Positions 21,890 to 33,723 of a stretch of DNA of 64,000 nucleotides are shown here, in pieces; the stretch's first letter is position 1; each line of letters begins with the position of its first letter. The DNA lies in the NCBI RefSeq assembly GCF_012273895.1, contig NC_052122.1, positions 4,526,001-4,590,000 of the forward strand, written 5' to 3'. Made by a program: the position numbers and the translations under genes. The notes below the pieces were generated by a model. That model did not search any database and had not been told where the DNA came from. It saw only the letters and a list, made by a program, of their open reading frames with translations. Source of the stretch: Zerene cesonia. Taxonomy: Eukaryota; Arthropoda; Insecta; Lepidoptera; Pieridae.

Positions 21890-24419
21890 CTGAAACAAGA
21901 AGATAACCCTTAGTGTAGAGCCCTTGTAGGGAACACGGTTATTTTAAGCTATAGTTAATTTATTCACAAAGAGACAGATACTGTGACCAGACCCTGAACT
22001 TCGATGTACCTATAGGAAAAATGGTAACTCAAAGACATGTTTCTTCTCAATCTTATTAACCATATATACGTGTCTAGCAAACTCACAGTATTTCTATTCC
22101 TCCTTGGTATATTCTTTAAAAATGTTATACACGAATATGTACCTCGTATCCATAATAAAAAGTATAAACATTTTTTATAAATGTTAATAGAATATTCTTA
22201 AAAAACACGAGGGACCAAAATGTTTTAAGGACTCTTTACTATTCTGACATTTGTCATGGCCTGTGAATTCACTGGGGAATTAGCAGAACTTCTAACCTTA
22301 TCATTTCATTCCTCGCGCGTGAACCTAACCCAGCATTAGTAATTCAATTACGAGCAAATTGCCCACTTTCATAACAGCATAATATTACGGATACCTGTAC
22401 GTTACGGTTGTTACACTTAGCTACGTAACCTCTCTGATCATTTCTCTTCATTTCCTTAAAAAAAGGCGTCACAGCTTCATACATTCATGCTAATGCTTGT
22501 GAAAGTGCGTTTTCTGCTCGTTTGTTATCATTTCGCGAGTAAATCACTAGACCAATTTTGGTATTTTTACAAGGCGGATTTGTACCGACATTAACGTGTA
22601 GGAGGACGAAAAATGAGTATTGAAAAGCCGTTGAAAAACGCTAACAACGCGCAAAACGCTAACGCTAATAGAAATAGAGTAAAAATATACAGGGCGGGTA
22701 GGCAGATTAGTAGCTGGGCGTTGGGAATTTTGATTGGATTATGACAGTGCGCTCGGCTCTTATTACATGGAAATTTCTTTTACTCGCCAAATACCAGCAT
22801 ACTTAAAACATGCATGTTCATTAACCAGAAATATAAAAAAATCGCCTTTGGGCATATACATATAGCCCAAAGGAGACTTTTTAAGGATAATCAAATATTT
22901 GCCGAAGAAGAAAGGTATATATATGAGCCAGTAAAGGTATTCAAATAGATATTTAGAAAAAAAATAGATACTGGAAAGATTAGGATAAAGTATAACCCTA
23001 AATATAAACCTGAAATAAATCTTACTTTTAAAATCTAATACTAGCTCTTTATTTGTACCCAGACAGGAGTTTAGGTTAAGTAGCTAGAACCTTAATTAGA
23101 CCAACAATTCCCAATCAACTGAATCGCAATGCTATCGGGTAACGTGGCCTTCAGCTGTGAGAGGAACTTGATGTAGGTAACACTGCTCCAATGTTGCTAC
23201 AACTATAAACAATTGATGGATGGATGCCTTCTTCTATAATATTAATCCTACCTAGATCCCTTGCATATAAATTTTTATGAGAATCATTTGAGCCATTTCC
23301 GAGATTTAAATTACATATTATTTTCAAAATAATTGCTTGTTTAAAAGTATATACCATGATAACAAACCAGTATCCCTATAGTAATAATTCTTTGTATATA
23401 GATAGCATGTTTGGCCTAAATAACAAATCAATATTGCAACTTTTCATTATTGAAAGATGACTTGCTTCTTACATTTGAACCTAGAAAGATATTTAAGTAT
23501 TAATGTGTCTAGAAAATCCAGGTTATACCCTGAGTAACAACCTAAATCCTGTTTCATCATAATTGAGGACTTTAAAATTATTATTTAGAACAAAACATTA
23601 AAATTTATAATTGATGTAGGAATGTTGTGGAAATTGAGTGACCATAATTAATAATGTATGACAATGTAATTGGGTCAAATAAATGTTTTTATACAAAATA
23701 GATTGGGACATTTATACAACTGATGTCCAAATCTACTTAGAAGTATAATTTAAATACACAATTTAATGTTTACTTTGTTTTGTTATTATATTTGTTGCAG
23801 TTATAATTTTGATAATCAATACAAATAATAAAAAATAAAAAAAAGATTTTTCTAGATAAATTGTTGGCTGTTGAGATAAATAGTCTACAAAATTCAAAAC
23901 AATCCTAAAACATTCAGAGAAAGTAGTGTTTAAATCATAATTATAGTTAAAATATTAACATATTTGCATTACAGTGAAAGTCTGTAACAGAAAGTTATTC
24001 TAAAATGCATCTCTTTGTAAATTCTGCAATTCATATTTCTTTATAATTAGAAATTTTGTTAGTGTACTCCGTATTTAATTAATTAAAATGGTATAATGGA
24101 GAGGATAATGGTTTAATATTGATTGTATAACGAAATTGTGTTATAAATAATAATAGTTAGTGACAGTTCGTTACACATTTGAGTTTAGTTAAAGATAACC
24201 ATTTTTAACAACTTTTTATTTTCTTTTTAGTAATATAGATATTTGGCTTTAGAAGAATATTATAAGCAATTTAATTTTTTTTTCTCAAATGCACCAACAA
24301 CAAAATAATATTAACATGCAAAATTTAAGAATAACTAAATATCCCTGAAAGTACTATGTCTTTTTTTATAAATGCATATTAACAAATATTGTGTAATTTA
24401 TGCAGTAATTAAGTACATA
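21890..24419. other. Upstream of MICAL coding start, no gene seen
   Basis: Probably the intron between the untranslated first exon and exon 21705-21889. AT-rich. It holds a small hairpin at 22845-22873 (CCTTTGGGC and GCCCAAAGG around an 11-base loop) but no exon I can support. Confidence 0.5.
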
Positions 24420-24629
24420 CTTGCTGTGACCCGCGGTTGAAACCGCGTAAGTCCGTATCCCGTAGGAATATCGGTATAAAAAGTGCCTATGTGTTATTTC
24501 AGTTGTCCAGCTATCTACGAAGCAAATTTCATTGCAATCGGTTCAGTAGTTTTTGCGTGAAAGAGTAACAGACGCACACATACATATGCATCCATCCTCA
24601 CAAACTTTCGCATTTATAGTATTATTATT
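24420..24629 (-). mobile_element. Non-autonomous Helitron (Lep1-type)
   Basis: Reverse copy with a variant CCGCGGTTGAAACCGCG hairpin end, CAATCGGTTCAGTAGTTTTT and TTTCGCATTTATAGTATTA. Its terminal CTAG is mutated, so it is older than its neighbours. Confidence 0.8.
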
Positions 24630-24662
24630 CGCCAATAGATGTCAGGAAGAGTCATAATAAAT

Positions 24663-24795
24663 TGGGACTACTCAAACGCCTTCTATTTGTTAAAAAAAAA
24701 CACGAATATGACATTTTCTAAAAAAGATTCCTAGCTAGATCGATTTATCGCCCCCGAAACCCCCTATATACTAAGATATAGTGTAGACTGCAGAG
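24663..24795 (-). repeat. Interspersed repeat (CTAGCTAGGAATC family)
   Basis: ACGAATATGACATTTTCTAA, GATTCCTAGCTAGATCGATT and CGAAACCCCCTATATACTAA are the reverse of the modules at 49050-49372. Confidence 0.65.
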
Positions 24796-25826
24796 ATTAA
24801 AGAATCTAAGTTTGTGTTTCCAAATCTTTTAAGTTGCACTTTTTTTTTTTAAACATTTAATTAGAAGATTTTGAAGAAATTGATTAGGATTTCTAAACAA
24901 AACTCACGAATAAAAAAGTTGAATTAACAAATTAGAAGTGCAAAAAGTGTTTAGTGCTTTATATTTGAATAAACTGAAAATTAAAAAAGATGTTCCATCA
25001 AGAGGCATTGATACATATTATAACTTAATTTTTATTAAAATATCAAGCCAATAATAGACATATAAAAAACATATGTACATATAAAAAAGATATAATAAAC
25101 ATGTATAAAAAAATATACTGTGGCAATTGTTTATGGCCAGTTTTTCTATTAAACCAATCATAAAGTTACACGATCTTTGCCCTTTAAAGCGACCACTTTA
25201 AAAATAATTTCCAAAGTAACAGAGATGTTTCAAAAATTTCCTGGTTGTTATGGAATGTATTGTAATAACATAAAAATTGAATACACAAAAGCAATGTAAT
25301 AGTTCCAACAATGGCTTCAACCACAGATGAATGAAAGTGTTATTAATTTTTTGTAACTTGTGTATTGAATCACAGAAGCTTAAAGACAAATGTAGGTATT
25401 ATACAATGAGGAAATGCTGGATTATTATCTCCAAGCAAAAAGACAATTAGACATTTTTGTGTGAATTTCATCTCTTATTATGTAATATATATAAGAACCG
25501 CTAGTTACTGGAGAGAATAAAGGTTAAGTAGGATTCGGTGTTGTGATATATGATATACAATAGTGACTAAGTTTGTTTGAATGAACTGACCTGATACTGC
25601 ACCCACAAGAGTAAGTAGTGAATTTTGCCATGAAAATTTATATTTGAAAAAAAAAAGAGATTTTTTTGACCAGTAACCAAGATATCAAAACATAAATTGT
25701 ATGTATGTATAGAAAATGCTTAATAGCCCATTAGTAAATTATGGTAAAATGTGCAACTAAAATACTAATGAATGTCACAATGTATTCCCACTAAAACAAT
25801 TTGTTTAAATATCCTACTTCCTACTA

Positions 25827-26030
25827 TCCTACTAATATTATAAATTCGAAAGTTTGTAAGGATGTGTGTGTGTTTGACTCTTTCACGCAAAAACTACTGA
25901 ACTGATTGTAATGAAATTTAGTACATACACACAGACAGACAGCTGGACAACTGGAATAACATATAGGCTTTTCATCCCAATATTCCTACGGGATACGGAC
26001 TAACGCGGGTGAAACCGCGGGCGCAGCTAG
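25827..26030 (+). mobile_element. Non-autonomous Helitron (Lep1-type), near full length
   Basis: TCCTACTAATATTATAAATT start, CTCTTTCACGCAAAAACTAC, CCTACGGGATACGGAC, hairpin CGCGGGTGAAACCGCG and GCAGCTAG end. A small GACA/CACA expansion sits ahead of AGCTGGACAACTGG. Confidence 0.88.
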
Positions 26031-26859
26031 TGCTTTTAATAAAGTTAAAGTTATAACATATTGTCAAAAAATAGCCTAGTTCCAGACAAAGGGCACAAGA
26101 GCAGAATAAAAAATTACATTTGGATTTTTGTCATTACAAAATTTGTTGCTTTCAATTTCAGTTTATATAAGAAAACACAAATTTTATGCATCACACAAAG
26201 ATTAAAACGAAAACGTTAATCTTCCTGGATTTGGCAATGAGTTCAACAACATGTTCCATTGTTTACAAGTTTACTTATTTATTACATGCAAGTGTAAAAA
26301 TATCAATAAAAAGCACTCACATAAACACTTCGCGATCTACGCTATAAATTTACTCTGTAAAATTTCGTTCTTTCAAAATAATGCGGATGTTTATATTTAA
26401 AATCGTATTTATAATTGTCACAGTATATTAGTCTCGATGCGAATTATTTATGGCCGCAAACTTTTTCGAAATTTTACCTTGTTAGCAGTGCAACAATTTG
26501 TTGTACCCCAAAACCGCTTTTATAAATATTACGTATCTAAAAACTTACAAGTGGGTGAATGGACTGATATTAATAGAATAGTGAATACCCTTTCATCTGT
26601 TTATCACCTCTTGACGAATAATTTATATCTCTGTTAATGAATCATCATTGTAATATAAAACCATACAATAAGAACAATAAATAGAAATATCAACATAGAA
26701 ATATAATTATTCCAAACGTACCTAAGTAGGTGGGTTCAAAGAAATAGATAAATATAGGTTCATGTTATACCATTTGAATTAATTATAAGCACGACACAAC
26801 AATAACACACAATGTTAATACAACAACTAACCACTATTAGAAAATTGTAAAATACTCAC

Positions 26860-26976
26860 TAGCAATTTACAAATAAATCAAATTGTCGTCCACCCTACTT
26901 TCATCGCGATCATCTCTTCATTTTTGTCGCAGCACAGACAACAGACGAATGTTGCCGCAAAACAAGACTATTACAC
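26860..26976 (-). other. Candidate untranslated 5' exon of MICAL
   Basis: On the minus strand a good donor (GCTA then GTGAGT) at 26854-26859 ends a stretch of higher GC content with an AG at 26977-26978 (TTTTCAG) or a nearby transcription start. It contains two short upstream ATG frames but no long frame. It could supply the missing 5' UTR of MICAL. This rests only on position and splice signals. Confidence 0.3.
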
Positions 26977-27567
26977 CTGAAAATTAGAACGGCAAATAAA
27001 TTGATTGCCATTTCATGAAAAGTGAAGTCTATTTAAAAAAATATGCAACTATAATATATTGAATATGTCACACAACAAAACAGACTCCAGAATAGAATCG
27101 TTTATTTTTATGAAATTATAGGTGATAATTGAGTTATTTTTAAAAAAATGTATAACTGAAACTGATGTTTGACATATTAAGCTAAGTGCAAAAAAAAGTT
27201 GAGACGAAAATTCTACACTTATGAAGCTTATATATCTAATATAGGTAGTCGATATATAACTATTTCTTAATCTATGATGTTATGTGAGTGTGTATGTGAT
27301 TTTTCTAAAGCCCGAGTCCTAGGTAGTGTTGCAAGCTCCTCTTAGTCAAATTAAGCAAGGACAGTTGACACTAGTTTTGACATTTTGAGTTTGACAGAAC
27401 AACAAACAAACTAATATTCGAATTGTTTATGTTATCTCTAAATTTATTAGTCTAACAAAATAAAACTATGAATATTTATTAAGCTTCCAAATATGGTAGA
27501 TTTTCGTTTGTATTTTATACTTTGTACATAATTACTGTTTGTTCTATTTTACAATTAAATTAACTTG

Positions 27568-27936
27568 GTGTTGGTAATTTTTTTAATAATATATTGTGTG
27601 TTTCCGTTGTTTTTTCTTGTAGATATCTCTTGACGGATATATTTGAGCTTCTTATAAATCTCTGAGATGTAAAAACCATCCACAACGTGATATTGGCAAA
27701 ATTGTGGCAACGTAGAACTGCCATTCAGAAAAAAAAATTAAATTTATTTCTTGTTACAAAAAGCAGCTATGAATATAAATATAGTAGATTGTCTTTTTTA
27801 TGTTAAACTGTGTATACAATGAATTGTGTTGGTAATTTTTATATATTGTGTGTGTCCTCTTTTGTGGTTGAGATCTGCACTTGACGGTTAAGGTTGACGG
27901 TACTTTGAGATGTAAAACTATCCCCAACTTGATATA
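27568..27936 (+). repeat. Diverged local duplication, two units of about 110-125 bp
   Basis: Units at 27568-27693 and 27826-27935 share GTGTTGGTAATTTTT, ATATTGTGTGTGT/TTC, CTTGACGG, GAGATGTAAAA and CATCCACAACGTGATAT (second copy TATCCCCAACTTGATAT). They are separated by about 130 bases. No function evident. Confidence 0.6.
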
Positions 27937-28168
27937 TCAAATAATGAATGGAATTAACTCGACAACAAACATGATATGAAAAAGGATCGTTTACACTGGA
28001 CTTTGCCGCAGTCCCTCTATTGAGTGAAGCCAGTAACAAAGATAAAAATAAGAAATAGGATAGGAAAATAGAAAGTCTCTCCTATTTATAGTTTATGTTA
28101 TTGAATATAGTACCCAAAACAATATTACGATACTTAATGATCAAGGAATCATTAATTTTATAAAAATA

Positions 28169-28354
28169 CCAGCTGCGCCCCGCGATTTCACCCACGTAAG
28201 TCCTGTAGGAATATCGGGATAAAAAGTTGCCTATATGTTACTCCAGTTGTCTACCTACCAAATTTAATTACAATTGATATAGTACTTTTTGCGTGAAAGA
28301 GCAACAAACACACACACATCCTTACAAACTTTCGCATTTATAATATTAGTAGGA
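28169..28354 (-). mobile_element. Non-autonomous Helitron (Lep1-type), mutated
   Basis: Reverse copy ending CGCATTTATAATATTAGTAG GA. Its terminal hairpin has lost pairing (CCGCGATTTCACCCACG) and CTAG has become CCAG. Internal deletions are visible. Confidence 0.82.
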
Positions 28355-29091
28355 TATGTATTCAGATTTTATTATCTATAGAAAAATTAACAAAAAAAAA
28401 GGTTGAATCTCTCCAATAAAATAAAACTTTTAACATGGGACATAAAACTGTCCTCTGTTACTATAATATTGGGATGATTTGAATATTATAATCACATGGT
28501 AAGAGAAATTTAGAAGGTCTATCCCAGAAGTTAAAAATTTATTTTCAAATGTATATAGATTACCTATAAATAAATCCACTATGAATGCAATAAATGAACA
28601 TTGTTAAAAATATATCTCTAAAGTTATAGGTGAATTGTACATACATAAGCCAGCGCACATTAATAATAAAAAAAAGTTTTTAGAAGACAGGAACTCTATA
28701 TTTAGTAGGTATATAATATAAACACAATCATTAATTAGTATGTCCAAACTTGTCAGGATGAATGGGAAGTACTGTCAACATTATGATCTTTACTTAATGT
28801 CCAAACTTGCAATCATATTTCTTAATTACACTTTTATGAAATTCTTGTGTCTAAGTTTGTTTTTAATTTAAACAGCTAGATTGATTTTTGTGTAATTGTA
28901 GTGATTAATCAGAAGGTCTGAGATAACGATAACTACGCTTAGGCCCTGATAGAACAGCGTTTGCTGGGTCAGCTGTAGTATGATTATATTGGTATGGTCT
29001 TGTGTCCACACTTGTAACGCCCTGAATATTTAATAAAGCGCCATCTAGTTCAATCAAAACTTTTGAGCACTTTAGTCGGATTATGAATATA

Positions 29092-29287
29092 CTAGCTGCA
29101 CCCCGCGGTTTCACCCGCGTAAGTCAGTATCCCGTAGGAAAATCGGGATTAAAAATTGCCTATATGTTATTCCAGTTACCCAGCTGTCTACGTACCAAAT
29201 TTCATTGCAATCGGTTCAGTAGTTTTTGCGTGAAAGAGTAACAAACACACACACATCCTTATTTTCGCATTTATAATATTAGTAGGA
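29092..29287 (-). mobile_element. Non-autonomous Helitron (Lep1-type)
   Basis: Reverse copy with intact hairpin (CCGCGGTTTCACCCGCG), CTAG terminus and TTATAATATTAGTAGGA end. Most internal modules are intact, including CAATCGGTTCAGTAGTTTTT. Confidence 0.86.
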
Positions 29288-29703
29288 TAATTAATTTACT
29301 TCTAGTGTCTAGACCAGCGGTATAGGCTCTAGTGCAGTATCGTATCTAAGCAACTGAAAAATATAATAATTTTTTATGCTGTTAAATTATGTGAAAATAA
29401 TTTTTTATGATGTCATTTATACAGCAGTAAAAAACATCCTATTGAGTGCTGCATAGTTTATTATATAAATATAGGAAGGAGGAGGATATTTTGAAGGTCA
29501 AATATTGGTTTGATAAATTATTTCGTCAAGTTTTGTCTTTTAAGGTCATCGATGTACCAACCACATAAAAGTAACACCATATAGTACCTATTATAGGCAT
29601 ATAACAAGGAAAGGGAAAAGAAACTTTCTTTCTTCATAGTAACATGTTCTACTTCTGTGGTGGTGTGAATCTTCCTTTCACTTGGGATACCTACCCGACA
29701 CTA

Positions 29704-30841
29704 TACCTAGTCTTGCCATAAATATTGTAATAAAGAAAAAAGAAAATTGTTAACTGCAAATAACATTTATTACTNNNNNNNNNNNNNNNNNNNNNNNNNN
29801 NNNNNNNNNNNNNNNNNNNNNNNNNNNNNNNNNNNNNNNNNNNNNNNNNNNNNNNNNNNNNNNNNNNNNNNNNNNNNNNNNNNNNNNNNNNNNNNNNNNN
29901 NNNNNNNNNNNNNNNNNNNNNNNNNNNNNNNNNNNNNNNNNNNNNNNNNNNNNNNNNNNNNNNNNNNNNNNNNNNNNNNNNNNNNNNNNNNNNNNNNNNN
30001 NNNNNNNNNNNNNNNNNNNNNNNNNNNNNNNNNNNNNNNNNNNNNNNNNNNNNNNNNNNNNNNNNNNNNNNNNNNNNNNNNNNNNNNNNNNNNNNNNNNN
30101 NNNNNNNNNNNNNNNNNNNNNNNNNNNNNNNNNNNNNNNNNNNNNNNNNNNNNNNNNNNNNNNNNNNNNNNNNNNNNNNNNNNNNNNNNNNNNNNNNNNN
30201 NNNNNNNNNNNNNNNNNNNNNNNNNNNNNNNNNNNNNNNNNNNNNNNNNNNNNNNNNNNNNNNNNNNNNNNNNNNNNNNNNNNNNNNNNNNNNNNNNNNN
30301 NNNNNNNNNNNNNNNNNNNNNNNNNNNNNNNNNNNNNNNNNNNNNNNNNNNNNNNNNNNNNNNNNNNNNNNNNNNNNNNNNNNNNNNNNNNNNNNNNNNN
30401 NNNNNNNNNNNNNNNNNNNNNNNNNNNNNNNNNNNNNNNNNNNNNNNNNNNNNNNNNNNNNNNNNNNNNNNNNNNNNNNNNNNNNNNNNNNNNNNNNNNN
30501 NNNNNNNNNNNNNNNNNNNNNNNNNNNNNNNNNNNNNNNNNNNNNNNNNNNNNNNNNNNNNNNNNNNNNNNNNNNNNNNNNNNNNNNNNNNNNNNNNNNN
30601 NNNNNNNNNNNNNNNNNNNNNNNNNNNNNNNNNNNNNNNNNNNNNNNNNNNNNNNNNNNNNNNNNNNNNNNNNNNNNNNNNNNNNNNNNNNNNNNNNNNN
30701 NNNNNNNNNNNNNNNNNNNNNNNNNNNNNNNNNNNNNNNNNNNNNNNNNNNNNNNNNNNNNNNNNNNNNNNNNNGATTCGAAATTCAAATGTAATATTTT
30801 TTTATAATTAAGTGTAACAGTATTTATGGCCAGACTAAGTA
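29704..30841. mobile_element. Terminal-inverted-repeat transposon, copy 2, interior unsequenced
   Basis: Same ends and orientation as copy 1 at 20318-21456; flanked by TA (29702-29703 and 30842-30843). The known flanks are effectively identical to copy 1 and the middle is again 1000 N. Confidence 0.75.
29775..30774. other. Assembly gap, 1000 N
   Basis: Exactly 1000 undetermined bases, starting after the same TTATTACT as the first gap and ending one base earlier before GATTCGAAATTC. Confidence 0.99.
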
Positions 30842-32316
30842 TATATGTATATTGAGATGATTAACAACCATCTCAACCAATGTGAAACAATTACAATTAC
30901 AATATTGTATCAATGGAACATTAAAAAAAAATTTTTTTTGCTTTTATAACATCATTTGAGAATTTTCGTATTATTAGGATTACGTTGGGCATCTCGAGTA
31001 GAGACTTTGTAAAGATAAAGAAGCTAGAAACACGCACGAAATATTTGCTAGATATTAAAGAATTATATAAATGATCAAGATATTTCTGCCTTTAGAGCCT
31101 AATGATATAAGAAATTGCCGTACGCCATTGCTATCATTTGAAAGACAGATGATAGTAGTTATGAAACCCCTTGGCTTAATAAACAAAGGAAAATGAGAAT
31201 TAATTTTTCATTTAATTTTTTTGTATTGTCACATGCCATTACAGATTTTTGCCACATGCGAAAGTGACTCACAGAACTTACAAATAAAAGTTTAAATTTA
31301 TTGTAGGAATATTTAAATTTTTATATTAATTCCTCAATTTTATCTTTATAGATTTCCATTTGAAGCTAAATATGGGACGGTCCAACACTTGACTGTGGAC
31401 AAAAATTTTCAGTCACTAACTATAGTAGTATAATCTTTATTAAAAGCGATAAAGCGCTGTAAATTATGTGAAAATAGCAAATGTTGCCATTGTTATTTGA
31501 AGTTGCATTATAAAATAGCTTTTACATAGCTAGTCCGTGAATGATTGACTGCATAATACTATGTAAGAGGTAGTTATTTTGCAATTAGAATATATATACT
31601 ACCTTATACTTATCTACATTAAATACCTATGCAATTAGTTGGTTTAATATATATACAAATTAGTTTATGAAGTAAATTACAAACTGAATGTACCTGCTAT
31701 GTTATTTCTTTTTATTAACATACAAGCTCTAACCCAATGTTTCACTTGCGTATATCCGTATATAGAGTTACTAAGGGCAATTAATCCTTTTTACAAAAAT
31801 TCCCTCAGATCTATTTAATACATAACAACATAGGAAATATATACATTCATCATTTTAGATATTTATTACGTAAATGCCACGTTCTCGTTCGCTCGTTTAA
31901 TCAAAGCAGAGTCATTTCAATCACGGGGCATTCGAAAATTCATAATACTAATTATGTAGGTTTGGACATTTGCGTGCGTGCTAGAGCGCGTAATTTACCC
32001 GCTACGAGATACACCCTGATTAACCACCGACGAATGTTATACCAATACCGAAATTAAATCCGAGGTCCGATTCCGTAGCTGTCAGGACATAGACAAAATG
32101 CTATTCAACATAGGCCATAGCAAATGAACACCATTCATCAATATTACAACAGAACTGTGGTTGTAATATTATTTATCCTGTAAATTAATTTCAAATGATA
32201 CTTATAGTTCTTATATGTACCGACAGATGGCATTAAACTAAAATACATGGCATAACTAATGAATTTGCTAAATGATTAATATCTTTTATGACTTAAACTA
32301 TAAGTGGGTAACAAAA
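30842..32316. other. Intergenic, no gene seen
   Basis: AT-rich DNA between the second gap and the odorant receptor. I see no exon, RNA gene or strong repeat here. Confidence 0.5.
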
Positions 32317-32501
32317 TCTATATATATAAAATTCTCGTGTCACAGTTTTCGTTGTCATACTCCTCCGAAACGGCTTGACCGATTCCTCTGAAATTTGGTA
32401 AGCATATTGGGTAGGTCTGAGAATCGGCCAACATCTATTTTTTATCCCGATATTCCTACGGGATACGGACTTACGCGGGTGAAACCGCGGGGCGCAGCTA
32501 G
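32317..32501 (+). mobile_element. Helitron with a different 5' end but Lep1-type 3' end
   Basis: Starts TCTATATATATAAAATTCTC and carries TCCGAAACGGCTTGACCGAT, unlike Lep1. From GATATTCCTACGGGATACGG through the CGCGGGTGAAACCGCG hairpin to CAGCTAG it is identical to Lep1 copies. This is a 3'-terminal-sharing subfamily. Confidence 0.82.
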
Positions 32502-33202
32502 TTATTCTATATAATTAATCGTCTAATTTGACAGATTTTTTTTCTTATATACTTTTTAAAAATGTAAGTGCTATAGGCATACCTTATCATAAATTTTAAA
32601 ATCGCATACCGAGCAAATAAGGGATATTGCTATTAAAATAGTAGTAAGTGCATGAATATTCATTAATGCATGCAGTTTTAGTTTTCACCATCTTCCAAAC
32701 TTTGTACTGGACTCACATTTTGCTTTGAATTATTTTTGTTCAACGAAGTGGAGACAGTCACTTCTATTTTAGGCCTACATTATCGAATTGTTGTTCGACT
32801 TCCATAAAGTTCTTACGGGATAAGAATAAACTTTATTTCGGATAGAAGCCTTACAGGATGTACAGGCTATTTGTGTAGGTGATAAGTCTCTTCTTTAATT
32901 TTAGGTTTATATGTTGACGACGCTACGTAAAATAAATATAATATTACGTGATTTAAAAAATAAAGTGTGTTTAAAAGCCAATAACAAAAATAATTTAAAA
33001 GTATAATTATATTGAGTATTTATTACAAGTGCAGATCACGGAATATGCGCAGGTCTTTAATTATGAATGAATAATAAAACATGTATTATATCGGGCACTT
33101 TTACTAAGATCGTATTACCATTAGCAGAAAAGCTTGCGAATCAAAATGGGCTCTGAGAAAGTAAATACAACCGAGTGGGTATTTTTAACAATGTGTCTTC
33201 TG

Positions 33203-33380
33203 TCTATGTATATAAAATTCTCGTGTCAATAGAATTAGTAAAGGGACCTCGGTATCAATTTAACTGATTTTTATGAAAATTTTCAGGTATTTTCTGTAGG
33301 TTTGAGATGTTGTAAGCCATTTTTATCCCATAAGTGATGAGGGTGCCCTGGCAAAATATTAATATTTAGGCGTCTTCTAG
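33203..33380 (+). repeat. Helitron-like repeat (TATATAAAATTCTCGTGTC family)
   Basis: Begins TCTATGTATATAAAATTCTC, has TTATGAAAATTTTCAGGTAT, TTTTATCCCATAAGTGATGA and ends near CTTCTAG. Related to 32317-32501 and 52155-52336 at the 5' end. Confidence 0.6.
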
Positions 33381-33723
33381 TAATACAGGATAAGAGCAAG
33401 AATATATATTTTTAATAAAGTTATTATTAATTAGCGAAAAATATACACATAAATAATGTTACAAATTACGACAATTTTTAGTTTAAAAGGCTAGGGCAAA
33501 ACGATATAGGTAAAAAAGATTATTATTTTTGCTAGACTCCGACTTGAAAAACGAGAGAAAGAAAAACCTTTTAATATATAGATAAGATATTTGAATATTA
33601 TTATTATATTACTTATGTTCTCAGGTTTCACAGGCAACGGTGCACCAATTTAAAAAAAAATATGTATGTTTTAGCTTATATAGAGAGCTTTTAGATTTTA
33701 ATATATAAGATAATTAATTTCAG

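Noticed and set aside
33125..33180. Candidate first exon of the odorant receptor starting MGSEKVNTTEW
   Set aside because: Its possible donors give phase 0, but the acceptor at 33722 needs phase 2; no other support.
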